From Oxyruncus cristatus (Eukaryota; Chordata; Aves; Passeriformes; Cotingidae): a DNA stretch of 64,000 nt. The stretch's first letter is position 1. Each line of letters starts with the position of its first letter. Location: positions 62,423 to 126,422 of the forward strand of contig VXAY01001965.1 in the NCBI GenBank assembly GCA_013399855.1, given 5' to 3'. Below are positions 1-11,796 of the stretch, piece after piece. The notes beneath the pieces were generated by a model. It saw only the letters and a list, made by a program, of their open reading frames with translations. It made no database searches and had not been told where the DNA came from. The position numbers and the translations under genes were made by a program.

Positions 1-837
1 ACATTTTTGTCTGATGCTTTCTCTAAAGGACAGTATAAGTATTATGTTGCTTTAGGACTTGAAACATTTGGCAATAGTGATTTGTTTTGCAGGTAGTTCT
101 TTCCTACTGGTTTAGATAATATTTTTCTAATTTTCGGTGTAGTGTTTGTCATCATATCTAATAAACAATGTTTAAGGAGTAGATAATTTATTAATGTTAA
201 TCTCGTATTCAGTGAAGTTGATATAGTAGCTACTAGTCAGAATTATTAATCGTGATTGATACTTTAAGGGCAGTAATCTGTTTAATGGATTTTCATTGGT
301 GAACTACTACCATACCACCATTCAATATATTATTTATAGGGAAATTGGATAGGAACATGTTCCAGGGTTCAGAACTTCATTGTCTAGCAAGCATCCCTGC
401 AACTCACTAGGTCTGATGTCTCAGGGCATTTTTAGAGTCACAAAGGGACATGCAATGTTTGGTCCCATATCAATTGGCTCCGGATCTTAGCCCCCACCCT
501 CTCCAAGTTATTTTGGGATGCAGTTTATTTAGATGAGTGTCATAATATTAAAAGTATAATTATTTGGAGAATTGTGTGCTGTTATGATAGGGTAGGCTTT
601 CTTCCGGCTCCAGGAAAGAGTGTTATGAAACTGAAGTTCCCCAACTCTCCAGCAGCACACATTTGTCTCTCCTCCCTCTCCTCCCAGTGGGAATTCAGAG
701 CTTGGATTCAACTTCAGGCCTATTCATGCCAATATATGTTAACTGCTTGTTGCACCAGGAACTATTCCAAAAACTAGTTCTGATTTGATAATGTTGCATG
801 GATGAAGCTGAATCCAGTACTGCATTCCAGCAGGAGA

Positions 838-1015
838 CCACAGGAACAGGTTGCCCGGAGAATTTGTGGATGCCTCATCTGTGGAAGTGTCCAAGGCCAG
901 GTTAGTTGGGACTTTGAGCAATCTGGTCTAGTGAAAGGTGTCCCTGCCCATGGCAGAGGGTTGGAACTACATGATCTTTAATGTTCCTTCCAACCCAAAC
1001 CATTCTATGATGTTA
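838..1015 (+). repeat. CR1 LINE 3'-end fragment
   Basis: The sequence matches the avian CR1 3' region: an 'aacaggttgccc' block, then 'aatctggtctagtgaaaggtgtccctgc' wording, then the 'ccttccaacccaaaccattctatgat' terminus. CR1 elements end in short ATTCTATG-type repeats rather than a poly-A tail, and that ending is seen here. It is a severely 5'-truncated, non-coding copy in the same orientation as the host gene. Recognition rests on memory of the consensus, so the edges are approximate. Confidence 0.85.
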
Positions 1016-3235
1016 TGTAGACTCATCAGTGCCTGTAATCCTTAGTGGTGTAAAATGGTCCTGGACCATGTTAAATTTATTATGTGGTTTGTTTTACATA
1101 AATGCTATTGTGTTTAAAAAATTTTGATATTCTTTATAAACACTTCTGGTCTAAGAAGTTGCTAATACTTGACAGGATGCTATTAGTAGACATTTGACCT
1201 CACGTGTAGGCAAGTGTAGCAGTCTCACACCTGAGAATACTGTCTCAAAAGCCACATGTGATAGCTCCTGCTTTGTTTCTTTTCTGATGACTTGAGATAT
1301 TTGGAAAGATGTTCTGGTAGTGAAAAAAAAAGAAACAGATTTTTCCTTGATCACTTACATATACTGAAAGATAAAATTGAGGGAATTACAAAATATTGTT
1401 TCAGAAATAATTAATGCTGAAACGTTGTGAAGTACACTGATAGCTAACCCAAATAGAATTTGGCAAGCGATCCTCGTGTGGCTTCACAGCTTGTTCGTTG
1501 ATGGATGTGTTTTTAATGAGTTTGTACCAAAGGAAAAGATTTCACTAGAGTAAATTGAAGATTAGAGTGAGTCCTGATGAAGGCTAGTTTGTCTTAAATA
1601 ATTCAGCAGACACTTAAATTGATCAATTCCATATTCAGCTGATGGTTTCACTTGGATGTCCTCGTTGAGTATAACTCAAAATGTATTAATATGTTTTCAC
1701 TGTTGTCTGGAAAATATCATACTATCACTATTTCTGCAGACGTGTGCTCTGCCTTTCTGTAGTACTTGATACTTGGATACAGCCATACCTAGGGGCATTT
1801 TGGTTTGTTTAAAATTCTCAAGTGCATCTGGGCTGTGAGATATTTTGATTGTGCTAATTTCTATCTGTAAACCTTATCTTCTGTGTCTTCTAGATGTCAT
1901 GTATTTGCTGCTCTGCCTTGTCAGTGTTCTTTATCAGTATTTTCAGCCTTTCCAGGAGTGTTACCAGAGATTAACTTTCTATTATATGCCATCCCTGAGA
2001 GTTAGAAATTCTTTATGATGAATTGCAGTCAAATTACTGAAGTTGTTTAGAAGGAGGACATCCTTAACTCTTGTAATGTTGATCTATTTCAATCCTTGAA
2101 CCTGGATAAGAGTGGAGAACAGAGCTCCAGAAATACCTGCTGAAAGAGACCATCATGATCTGCACTGATCTATCTGACTGTTTGCAATTGCCATTGGATT
2201 GGGTTGAATTGTTACTTCCTTTGCATCACTGAATGATTGTGATGCCAAATGACCGAGAAATGCTCCTGTAAATGCTTCAGCAGGTCTTATTCTTGTCTTT
2301 GTTTAATTCCAGTAAAACTATTTTGAGTTTAATCTAAGGACTAGTGTAAAAAATTTTGTCTTACTGTTGCCTGATGTTAATTCAGATGGGTGGAAGTGGG
2401 TGGTTGTTATTTGTTCTAGCACACACATAGGCTAGTTCAATTTTCTTCTTGGCAGATACCTCTGCAACTTCAGATCAGGAAGGTTGTTTCCCTGAAGGGT
2501 CAGAGCCATCAGCCATTCACTTTGCGGATTGCTGTAAATGTCTCGAGAGCCTGTCCTGGATCTGATTTGATGTTTTTTCTTCATTAGTAATGCAAGCTAC
2601 CCCCGACTGTTCATGTTGCGCTTTAAACATCTTAAGGAAAACACTGATGTTTTGAGTAAGGACTGCGATCTGTACATGATCCTACCATTTTGAGTCTCAG
2701 CGGTTTCAAGAGCTTCTTGGAATTTAGCCACCTAAATTGAGATATCCAAATGACTGGCTAGTGTACAACAGCTGTGCTGGAAGAGTCTTGAGGCTGGTTA
2801 GTACCTCTTAAATCCCTAGGGCTTAAAATTGCCCAAGTGCTAGGACTTGCTTTCCTTGTGATCATTTTGTAGAAATGAGGAACTTTCTCCAAGGTAAGCA
2901 AGCTGTTTTCCACAGCCTTCACTTATGTGACATTTCATGTCAGACTGCTTTTGCCACAGATTATCTGTAGTTCCAAATATACTAAATAACCGTATGGGTA
3001 AAAATTCCCCAGTCATTTCTGAATTCACTCCTGACAGAAATATGGAAGATCTACAGTGGAGTGTTTTTTCCTTACCAGTACTGTCATCATCAAACCTTCC
3101 TGCTCAGGAAATTAGGAAATACCTTGTTGGGTCAGTAAAGACAATACTAGATATGAATGTGCTGGAGGCCTGAGCTTTTTTTGAAATGGGTCATGTCTGT
3201 CACATCAAAGACATCATAATCAGCTGGTCTGTTAC

Positions 3236-4325
3236 CACTGCTTTGATACCGTCTCCCACAGCATACTCCTGAAAAAGCTGGCAGCCCACGGCTTGGACAG
3301 GGACACTCTGTGCAGGGTTAAGAACTGGCTGGAGGGCCGGGCCCAGAGAGTGGTGGTGAATGGGGCTGCATCCAGTTGGCGGCCGGTCACTAGTGGTGTC
3401 CCCCAGGGATCAGTGTTGGGCCCAGTTCTGTTGAATATATTTATTGATGATTTAGATGAAGGGATAGAGTGCACCATTAGTAAATTTGCAGATGACACGA
3501 AGCTGGGGGGGGAATGTCGATCTGCTGGAAGGCAGGAGAGCTCTGCAGAGGGACCTGGACAGACTGGAGAGCTGGGCTGATTCCAACGGGATGAGGTTCA
3601 ACAAGGCCAAGTGCCGGGTCCTGCACTTTGGCCACAACAACCCCCTGCAGCACTACAGGCTGGGCACAGAGTGGCTGGAGAGCAGCCAGGCAGAAAGGGA
3701 NNNNNNNNNNNNNNNNNNNNNNNNNNNNNNNNNNNNNNNNNNNNNNNNNNNNNNNNNNNNNNNNNNNNNNNNNNNNNNNNNNNNNNNNGCGCTGGTGAGG
3801 CCACACCTGGAGTGCTGTGTCCAGTTCTGGGCCCCTCAGTTCAGGAAGGATATTGAGGTGCTGGAGCAGGTCCAGAGAAGAGCAACGAGGCTGGTGAAGG
3901 GACTGGAGCACAAGTCCTGTGAGGAGAGGCTGAGGGAGCTGGGGTTGTTTAGCCTGGAGAAGAGAAGGCTCAGGGGAGACCTCATCGCTCTCTACAACTA
4001 TCTGAAAGGAGGTTGTAGCCAGGGGGGGTTGGTCTCTTCTCCCAGGCAACCAGCCGTAAGACAAGAGGGCATGGGGAGACAAGCTGTGCCAGGGGAGGTT
4101 TAGGTTAGATATCAGAAAGAAATTCTTTACAGAGAGGGTAATCAGCCATTGGAGTGGGCTGCCCAGGGAAGTGGTGGATTCTCCATCCTTGGAGGTTATT
4201 AAGATGAGGCTGGATGTGCCACTTAGTTCCATAGTCTAGTAACTGCAGTGGTGTTGGATCAAGGGTTGGACTTGATGATCTCCGAGGTCCTTTCCAACCC
4301 ATCTGATTCTATGATTCTGTGATTC
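3236..4325 (+). mobile_element. CR1 LINE, reverse-transcriptase end plus 3' UTR (gapped)
   Basis: This is a 5'-truncated CR1 non-LTR retrotransposon. The + strand encodes the C-terminal part of a reverse transcriptase, including the '[12 protein letters not shown]' stretch and the 'FADDTKL' catalytic motif (YADD-type box), followed by the conserved '[23 protein letters not shown]' type tail split over two frames. A frameshift lies just after the FADDTKLGG motif, where a run of G occurs near 3507-3513. The 3' end has the typical 'gattctatgattctgtgattc' repeats. The copy is GC-rich relative to its surroundings and little decayed, so it is probably relatively young. An 88-base N gap (3701-3788) interrupts it. 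It is broken and not autonomous. Confidence 0.93.
3701..3788. other. Assembly gap (88 N)
   Basis: There are 88 undetermined bases inside the CR1 copy. On both sides the sequence is CR1, from the end of the RT region ('gcagaaaggga') to 'gcgctggtgagg'. The N run therefore hides only repeat sequence, though its length may not be the true length. Confidence 0.99.
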
Positions 4326-5484
4326 AATGGCTGAATAATATCAAATTCCACTGTTTAGTGAGAATTGTTACTATGGTTCAACCTGATGGGAAGTATTAAA
4401 CCTGCTGTCACGGTTTTCAGACATTCCCATCCACGCCTTGATCATGTGTCTGTACGTTCGTGGTCTATATTTTGGGACATTCTGTGTAGTAGACTTGCTT
4501 TTCATTTAGAAATGGATTCCTGGTAGTAGCCAGACAGAAAATGAGGCATTTATTTTGGAGTTAAGCTGATCAGATTTTCCATATGGGATGCAGGTACATG
4601 TGAATTACTTTTAGAAACTTTTCACCATTTGGTTTGATGTATTATTTGATTTTAAATTCCTCAATGGTATCTACCCTTGATTTCTGGTGTAAATTTATTT
4701 ATTTTTGCTATCTGCATTAATTAGAGGTTTTACAGATGTTTTTTATTTATATTAAACCCCTAACTTGGTTTCCCATGAGGAAAGCTTTTCAGTCTAGTGG
4801 CATCTGCTCCATATGTGTCTTTTAATGAAAATAGCCTTTCAGACATCTGTTAGGCCTGCTGAAAATAAAAGAATTTGGGAAATTCAGACCCTTCTTGTAT
4901 GATACCTTTTCAGGAAAATATCATTGTCTGAATTCAACCTGGAGAAACAAAAGCTATCTCTGCATTCCTGACTAATCAAGATGTCAGTACATCTAATTGT
5001 CTTATATGGATAAGGCAAAGGAAAAAAAAAAAAGACCACTTTCTTTTCCTAGTAGAACATACCTCTCTGGAAATTTCAGCATGAAGACTATAAACTCAGC
5101 TTGTTTTGACAGCTGTGTTGTAGCCCCCATTGACAATTCTAAGATCTGCTCACTGACCTTGCTGGTCCATCTTTGTTGAACATAATGCAATCCTAAACAG
5201 TACCAGGGATTTTCTGCACTGTGTATCAGTGCGCTGTCATCCACTAGACAAGGGAAGACTGCCCGTATGCAGCTCGGAGGTAATTGATAGGTGTTGTCCC
5301 TGTGTCACTTAAAATACACTCCCTTTGTTTCTGACCCGAATATCCTTTAGGAAAATCTTGGATTTGCAGGACAGTCAGTAGTGCAAATTCAAGCTGTTTA
5401 AAATTCAAACTGGAGAAATGGAGTGGTGGAACATGCCGTCTATCACTGCTAATACAGCTGAAAAGTCATGAATTCAATTGCTTG

Positions 5485-5526
5485 CATGTATACATATATA
5501 TGTATGTGTGTGTGTATATATGTGTA
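5485..5526. repeat. TA/TG microsatellite
   Basis: This is an alternating purine-pyrimidine stretch of mixed TA and TG units ('acatatatatgtatgtgtgtgtgtatatatgtg' in part). It is a simple repeat inside an intron with no visible function. Confidence 0.8.
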
Positions 5527-6821
5527 GAAAGACTTTCTGATTTCTTGTAAATAATTTTAATTTTGAGTTGGCAGTTCTTTGCTTTATTATCATTTATTTG
5601 AGAAAAAAGAGTGTGTCAAAGGTGAAGAAAGATGTACTATTTCCACAAAGCCGTAAAAACATCTCAACAAAAAACTATTCTTTTGTCGTGAATTGACTTC
5701 CCATACACTGAAGTGTTGTTTGATCTTTCCGGAATGCTTCTCGTCCTCACTAAGATTTAGGCATGTTGGCTGTCCATTTCAAACTGAGAAGGATGTTCTT
5801 TTATCTTCTTTAAACATGATAAAACGTCTGTTAAGGTATCAGTCCTTCCTTATTTGAAGCTTTTTTTCTGCTTTTCAAGTGCCTGAGTCTAAAGAAAAGA
5901 GTCAGGAATTCACACTTTTTACCTCTGCACTCTGTAGAGTTCACTGATGTTGCAGTGGTGAAAGCCATACATTCTCCACAGGCATCCACAGGGGATGCCA
6001 TTCCAGTTTACTCTCTTTAGTTAACTTGGCTGTAACTGATATTTTATTTTTTGGATGGGAACACTTTCAGGTGGTCTGACAGCCATCAGCACTGCTGATC
6101 CTTTTAAGCAAGGTATGAAACTGAAGCCCTTGTACTTGTTTTTCTCTATGAGCTTGTGACAGGAATGAATCCACTTCAGTGATCAAACTGTAGTGTCAGT
6201 GTAACTTCTGAGACTTGTTCCTTTACTTGACATCAAAAAAGTAGACAGTGAAAGTACACATATTTCAGATTGCACAGTCTTGTAGTTGCCTTATGATTTA
6301 TGCTGTATTTGAGAGAAAAAGCTGTCTTTGCTGTTGGATGTGAGATCTGTGAGAGTTACTACTGGGCAACTCAACTCATGTGTCAGTTCCCTTTTGGATT
6401 TGCATGTAGTGAGACTATTCTTGTATGCTATTACTTGGAAAATACAACAATACATTACCTTTACACTGAGTTCTCTGACTTGTGTAAGTTTCTACTTCAG
6501 CTTCTCTTTTTAGTTATTTGGATTGTCTGTTTCCAGGATTCCACTATAAAGACTTCAGTAGCTTTATGTCCTTATATGCTGATTATAAAAAGTATTGGAC
6601 ATTAAAAGAAGCCTGTCAGCATTGCAACACTTAAATTCTTAGCATCTCTTGTGGTAAGGTGTATGGATTTTACAGTTTGAATATAATTACAGACTACATG
6701 TCACAAAGAAAGACATATATTGCTAAAGCAACTCTCTGTCTCTTCTCAATAATTGATTTGGCAAACAGGTAAACAGATAGTACCAACAACATGCATTGCA
6801 CATGGATTTCAGACCATTTTG

Positions 6822-6880
6822 AATAATAATGATGATGATGATGATGATAATACTAATACTACTAGTAATAATACTAATAA
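6822..6880. repeat. Imperfect trinucleotide tract (AAT/GAT/ACT)
   Basis: About 59 bases of trinucleotide periodicity run from AAT units through seven or so GAT units into mixed AAT/ACT units. It is open in several frames on both strands, which explains the poly-Asp, poly-Asn and poly-Ile peptides predicted there. It is non-coding intron sequence. Confidence 0.9.
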
Positions 6881-8057
6881 CCCAGTAGCATTTCTGTTGT
6901 GTTTCTGGCATGTGTTTTGGTTTCTAATTTTTTAGAGTACATATTTCTGCATTCACTCTTAAGAATTACATATTTACATACAGGACATCTTAATTTATTG
7001 TAGTTCAAGTGATTCTGATGAAAACTTTGCACCTTTTATGCATACGTGCATGCTCATGTTTGTACAACACATCTTTGTGGTATAAAGTGCCTGATTATTT
7101 CAGTATCAAGGATCTGCCTGGCTGAAAAGCCAATTCTCAATAAATGATGCATCTTCTGCTGATTCTGTAGTTCTTGAGCTTGGTACCATTTAAAATCAAT
7201 GCACCTTACATTGCGTTTTTTTAGTTTCTATAGTTTAATATTAATGAATCATCTCTATTGCACCCTGAGTAGGGGCAAATATTAAAAATCTGCAAAACTT
7301 CAATGAAACTTTGTGCATTTTTTCTAGTCTAGTCTCAATTTTTCCTGACTAACCAGACAATCAAACTTAAAATTAGGAATATTGTTCTCAATATGCTAAG
7401 AAGTAGTAGTATACGTACAAATCTGGTAAAATAATTGAGGAAAAGGAGTTAAGAGTGATTCTTTGTGATAGAGCTGGGAGAATGACTTCACACTTGCCTC
7501 TGTCCAGTACCTTAATATTCTTTTAGGTAGTTATTCTTAAATTAGGTGTAAGGTTCTAAGAGTACTGTATCAATTTTATGTGTAGTTTAGGTATTTCTGT
7601 TTCACTGAGAAATGCCTTATTCAAATTTAAGTCTCATTATCCTTGCTTATTCATATGTAAGTAAGAATTTTACCACACTTGTTGGATGCTATTTCATATA
7701 AGAACAGAATATCTACCTACAGTGGGCACTGAGCTGATAATGTTCAAACTGTACATTTTAAGTGTTTGTCTCAGTTTAATGGGACAGAAGTGTTTTGCTA
7801 AGGAGGATGAGTTATGAGGAAGACCAAAACTCCTCTCTCTAAGCAATTGTAAATCTGAAATTAAGAGGCTCCAATTGAGAAAGTGTGGAGAAAGGAAAAA
7901 ATAGCAGCCCTTTATTAAAGGATATATGTGTATTGGCAGAACAACAAAAGAACACAAAACAAAACCCCAACCGAACAATAATCCTATACCCAAAAATCCC
8001 TTTCAATGAAAAATGAACAGTTCAGTTTGTGCTTTTTGGTGCAATTCTAACCACAGT

Positions 8058-8076
8058 CAGCAGGGGGCGCTGTTGG
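8058..8076 (+). promoter_or_regulatory. CTCF-like motif, copy 1
   Basis: The 19-mer CAGCAGGGGGCGCTGTTGG contains the core AGCAGGGGGCGC, which agrees closely with the well-known vertebrate CTCF zinc-finger binding consensus (CCASYAGRKGGCRC type). It lies inside the candidate LTR, which reads on the minus strand. The match is by eye and binding is not shown. Confidence 0.6.
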
Positions 8077-8115
8077 ATCGCTGGAGGTGCAGAGCCTGCA
8101 GTGCTCGGTATTGGA

Positions 8116-8134
8116 CAGCAGGGGGCGCTGTTGG
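8116..8134 (+). promoter_or_regulatory. CTCF-like motif, copy 2
   Basis: This is an identical copy of the 19-mer at 8058-8076, 58 bp downstream in the same orientation. Sequence between and around the two copies is only weakly alike, so the motif itself looks conserved or duplicated. It could bind CTCF, but this is inferred from sequence only. Confidence 0.6.
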
Positions 8135-10063
8135 GCTCTGGCATTTGCCGTGTGGAGGCCCCAGGTGTGCTGGGGGAGCCGAAATGGAGCCCTTCCCTCC
8201 CCCTCACTGGGAAGCGGAAAAAAGAAGAAAGAAGGGTTCTTCCCAAAGGGGACTCACAGTGTCTGCTGCTGGCCGTATGGCTGCCCCTTTCTTCACTGAT
8301 GTGCGCAAAAAAAATACAGCCAGGCTGAGAACAAAGCAGCCTTCCTGCTTTTCCAATGCACACCTTCCCTCAGTTCCCGCAACCTGGAAAAGAGTCTCCT
8401 AGCCCCTCCCCAGGCTGTTAGCCTGGAATGTCGATCTACTGGCTAGTTCTTTTGTGTCAGTCAAATACCCAAGGCAAAACCAGCCTGCCCATTGAAACAT
8501 CTCTCCCACACAGTGGGGTAGGGGAAAGGGAAAATTCCGTGTTTAGTTTTTTAGAACAATTGAACCCATGACAGTGTGTTACTTTAGGACCAGGCTGGAG
8601 ACAACCTGCAGACTAAAGCTGAACCGTTGATTTTCATCCTAGTTTAATCTGAAAGATGTCCTGTTTATGTGCTCTGCTTTATGATGAAAAACAAAGTATG
8701 GTGAGCGGAAAGGATTTCTTATTTTATATCAAGATTTCATATATGAACTAAAATGCAAATGGTACGTTTACTCCAATGAGACATCATCAGGTGGTTGCAT
8801 AGCTAGGCAGGCATTTCTGAAGTGGGTTAGTAACATAAAATGTTCACTCTACTTGATTTTATTTTATTCTACTGTCACAGTAAAACTAATAAAACAGACT
8901 GTAAATTCCATCCGCTTTGGCTTCTATATCAAACTGTTTGGATTAGACAGCCTTCAGTTTCACTTTATATTGAAAATGGAAGGAGTGTCACCATTGTCCT
9001 TTTCACTGAGTCTGTTTTGGGATGATCAGTACCATATGACTTAGGAACTTTGCACTGTCAGAGGAGTTTTCACACTGATAGACTAGATACGATTATGGTT
9101 GAGAAATATTCTACAAAACCTTAGGTGTCATTGTGGTTTGGAGGGGGATATTTTCAATTTCAAGGCAGAAGTTTAACGTCGCTGTATAAAGCCTATTACT
9201 TTGTAGGAGAAGTGCCAATATTATTGCTTCTTTTCTTGCATTGAGAAGTACTGATATCTGGAAAGCATAACATATTCTTTATTAAAGAAAAAAAACAGCA
9301 GAACAAAATTAGTTTAGGATTTCAGGAATTGTCAAGGACCTTGTCTTGAACCTTGCCTTGAGAAAGAAAACGTGTGGGGAAGAAGATTTAGGGAATTCAT
9401 GAAATTGATGGGAAAACAGGGAGAGGGAAAAATGAGATAAGTAGCTCATGGAAGAATTTGAGACTAGTGTTTCTAGTGTGGATGTAGTAAACAATGTGCA
9501 AAGTATGTCTGGAGTGAGAATTCAGTGACTTAATGTTTAAGAAGATTGAAACTTCTGTTGAAATACATGACCAGTAAACCAGAGAAAAGGCCAAGTCTTT
9601 TGAGTATGATCTACAGAAGCTACTGTTTTCCTGGGAGCATTCTGCTGTACCTAATTAACTGTATTAGGTGAGTATAGGGTATTATAGTGGATATGAATAT
9701 TGGTATATAGCAGCGTACGCTATATTATGTGTTTCATAGCTGAGATTTTTCAAAACTGTTTTATTCCTGCAAGTTTATAATAAGCAGTTATTGAAAATCA
9801 GCTTTCAAATATTTGCACCAGAAAATGAGATTTGCCTTGTTTTGGTACATCCTGAGTTATACGAAATTTGTGAAGTACTTTCATTTCTTTGCAACTACTG
9901 AGTCATAAACATGGATTAGTTTTGTAGGATTTGGTATATGAGTTGACAGATGTGATATATGATGACACTTTATCTTTTATTGCTTACACATACTAGTTAT
10001 TTGGAAAGGATGGGGGCAGTTCCTATTAACCACAGGATGGGATTTCAGTTGCTTACCGAAGTG

Positions 10064-10093
10064 TCTCTCATTCATTCATTCATTCGTTCATTT
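10064..10093. repeat. (ATTC)n simple repeat
   Basis: Several ATTC units ('cattcattcattcattcgttcatt') form a short tetranucleotide repeat about 130 bp before the first visible exon. It is too far from the acceptor to be its pyrimidine tract. Confidence 0.8.
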
Positions 10094-10198
10094 GCTATCA
10101 GTTATAGCAGATATATTGCTTCTTCAAGCCTGTCACACCAATAAATCATTTCAGATTGTATGCATTTGTACAGTGCCAAGGTGTACGATGAATTTTAA

Positions 10199-10489
<291 letters not shown>

Positions 10490-11796
10490 TGAGTATTACA
10501 TTCACTTTTTCATTTGTTTTTATTATGTTGCTTAAATACTTGGGTTTTATGTTTTTCCTGCAGTTATTTGATTTCTATTTTTTTCATTATTGTTAGCATT
10601 AGTTGATGGTTTGAACAATGCAGCTTATCCGTGAATAGTCATCTTGATATGGGCTTGCATTTAAAATTTAGATGATACTGTTTTGAGGGAATACTAAGAA
10701 ATCCAAATCCAAACTAAATAAGGACCATATGAAGGGACCATATCACTGTGATCATAGTAATGGTGTAGTTTTAATGTCTGAGCACTTCTAAGACATCCAT
10801 CACATTTTATTATGTTTTAATATAGTTATGTTTTCTCTTGTATGTACATTTTCTCCTCATGGGATTCTCTTCTTTTGCTGCTCAGTTTCATCAGTTTCTT
10901 GTTTCTTCTAATTTTTCTTACATTTTCACTCTTTCAACTTTTGTATAAGGTATATACAAGTAAGCATCTATACTTTTCTAAGTGTTAATTTATAATCATT
11001 CTAATCCTAATTACCTTTCCCATATTTGCTGTTGTTATTTTTTTCCTGTGCCCTCTGGTAGACTGTTGCAAAATCTACAGAGAGCACACATATATGTAAT
11101 AGTTCTTTTGAGAAAGGAGTTATTTGGAAGTTTGTATGTACTCTGTCCTTCCATTTCTTTATCTTTTTGCACAAGAGAAAATACAATATATTACCTTCTA
11201 CATTCTTTAATCACCCTTATGCTGCCATATTTCGGAAGAATTCTTTCACTGTGGTTTTTGTGTGTTGAATGTGATACCGATGACATAAATATTCATAGAA
11301 AATAAGATATATACTTTCCCTAGTCTAAAGTAAACATTAAGTATGGGTCATCCACCTAGAGAAATATAATTTGTTGAGAAACATATTCAGGAGGAAGGTA
11401 CTAAAGGTTCTCTCTCCTGTTAGGTGCATTTACTTCTTAGGTTTTACAAAAATCTGTCATAGGTCTGTTTATATTCTCTGTATTTTTAATGCAGAAAACA
11501 GCAAAAAAAGAAATATGAAAACAACATGAAGGTAATTTTTATAACCAGTTGGCAGAGCAGGATCAAAAGTCAGAATTTATCTTGGAGGAATAATTTTTTA
11601 AGATCTAGAATAGGAACATCTTGAAGATAACCATGGAGTACTACCCATAGAAAAGAGAAATGTTGTGTATAGATAATGAAAGTAAGGAGTGAATGGCTAG
11701 ACAGAATTTCAGAACAAGAGCACCAAGTCCTGGCTCACTCTACAGAGCTCTGTCATTAAATGCATTTGATAATCTGGGATCTTATAGTTTAAATAG

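Larger units (their letters stand above)
7767..8573 (-). mobile_element. Candidate solo LTR of an endogenous retrovirus
   Basis: The block begins TGTCTCAG and ends CATGACA, giving the TG...CA ends and a 4-bp terminal inverted repeat (TGTC/GACA) expected of an LTR. The flanking five bases are GTGTT on the left and GTGTG on the right, a 4-of-5 match to a target-site duplication. A TTTATT at 7911-7916 is an AATAAA signal on the minus strand, which fits an LTR transcribed leftwards. The block is notably more GC-rich than the intron around it (8040-8420). No gag, pol or env coding sequence adjoins it, so it would be a solo LTR. The family is not recognised. Confidence 0.55.

Noticed and set aside
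3477..4232. 251-codon minus-strand ORF across the N gap
   Set aside because: It is the antisense shadow of CR1 coding sequence, and the run of unknown residues inflates its length.
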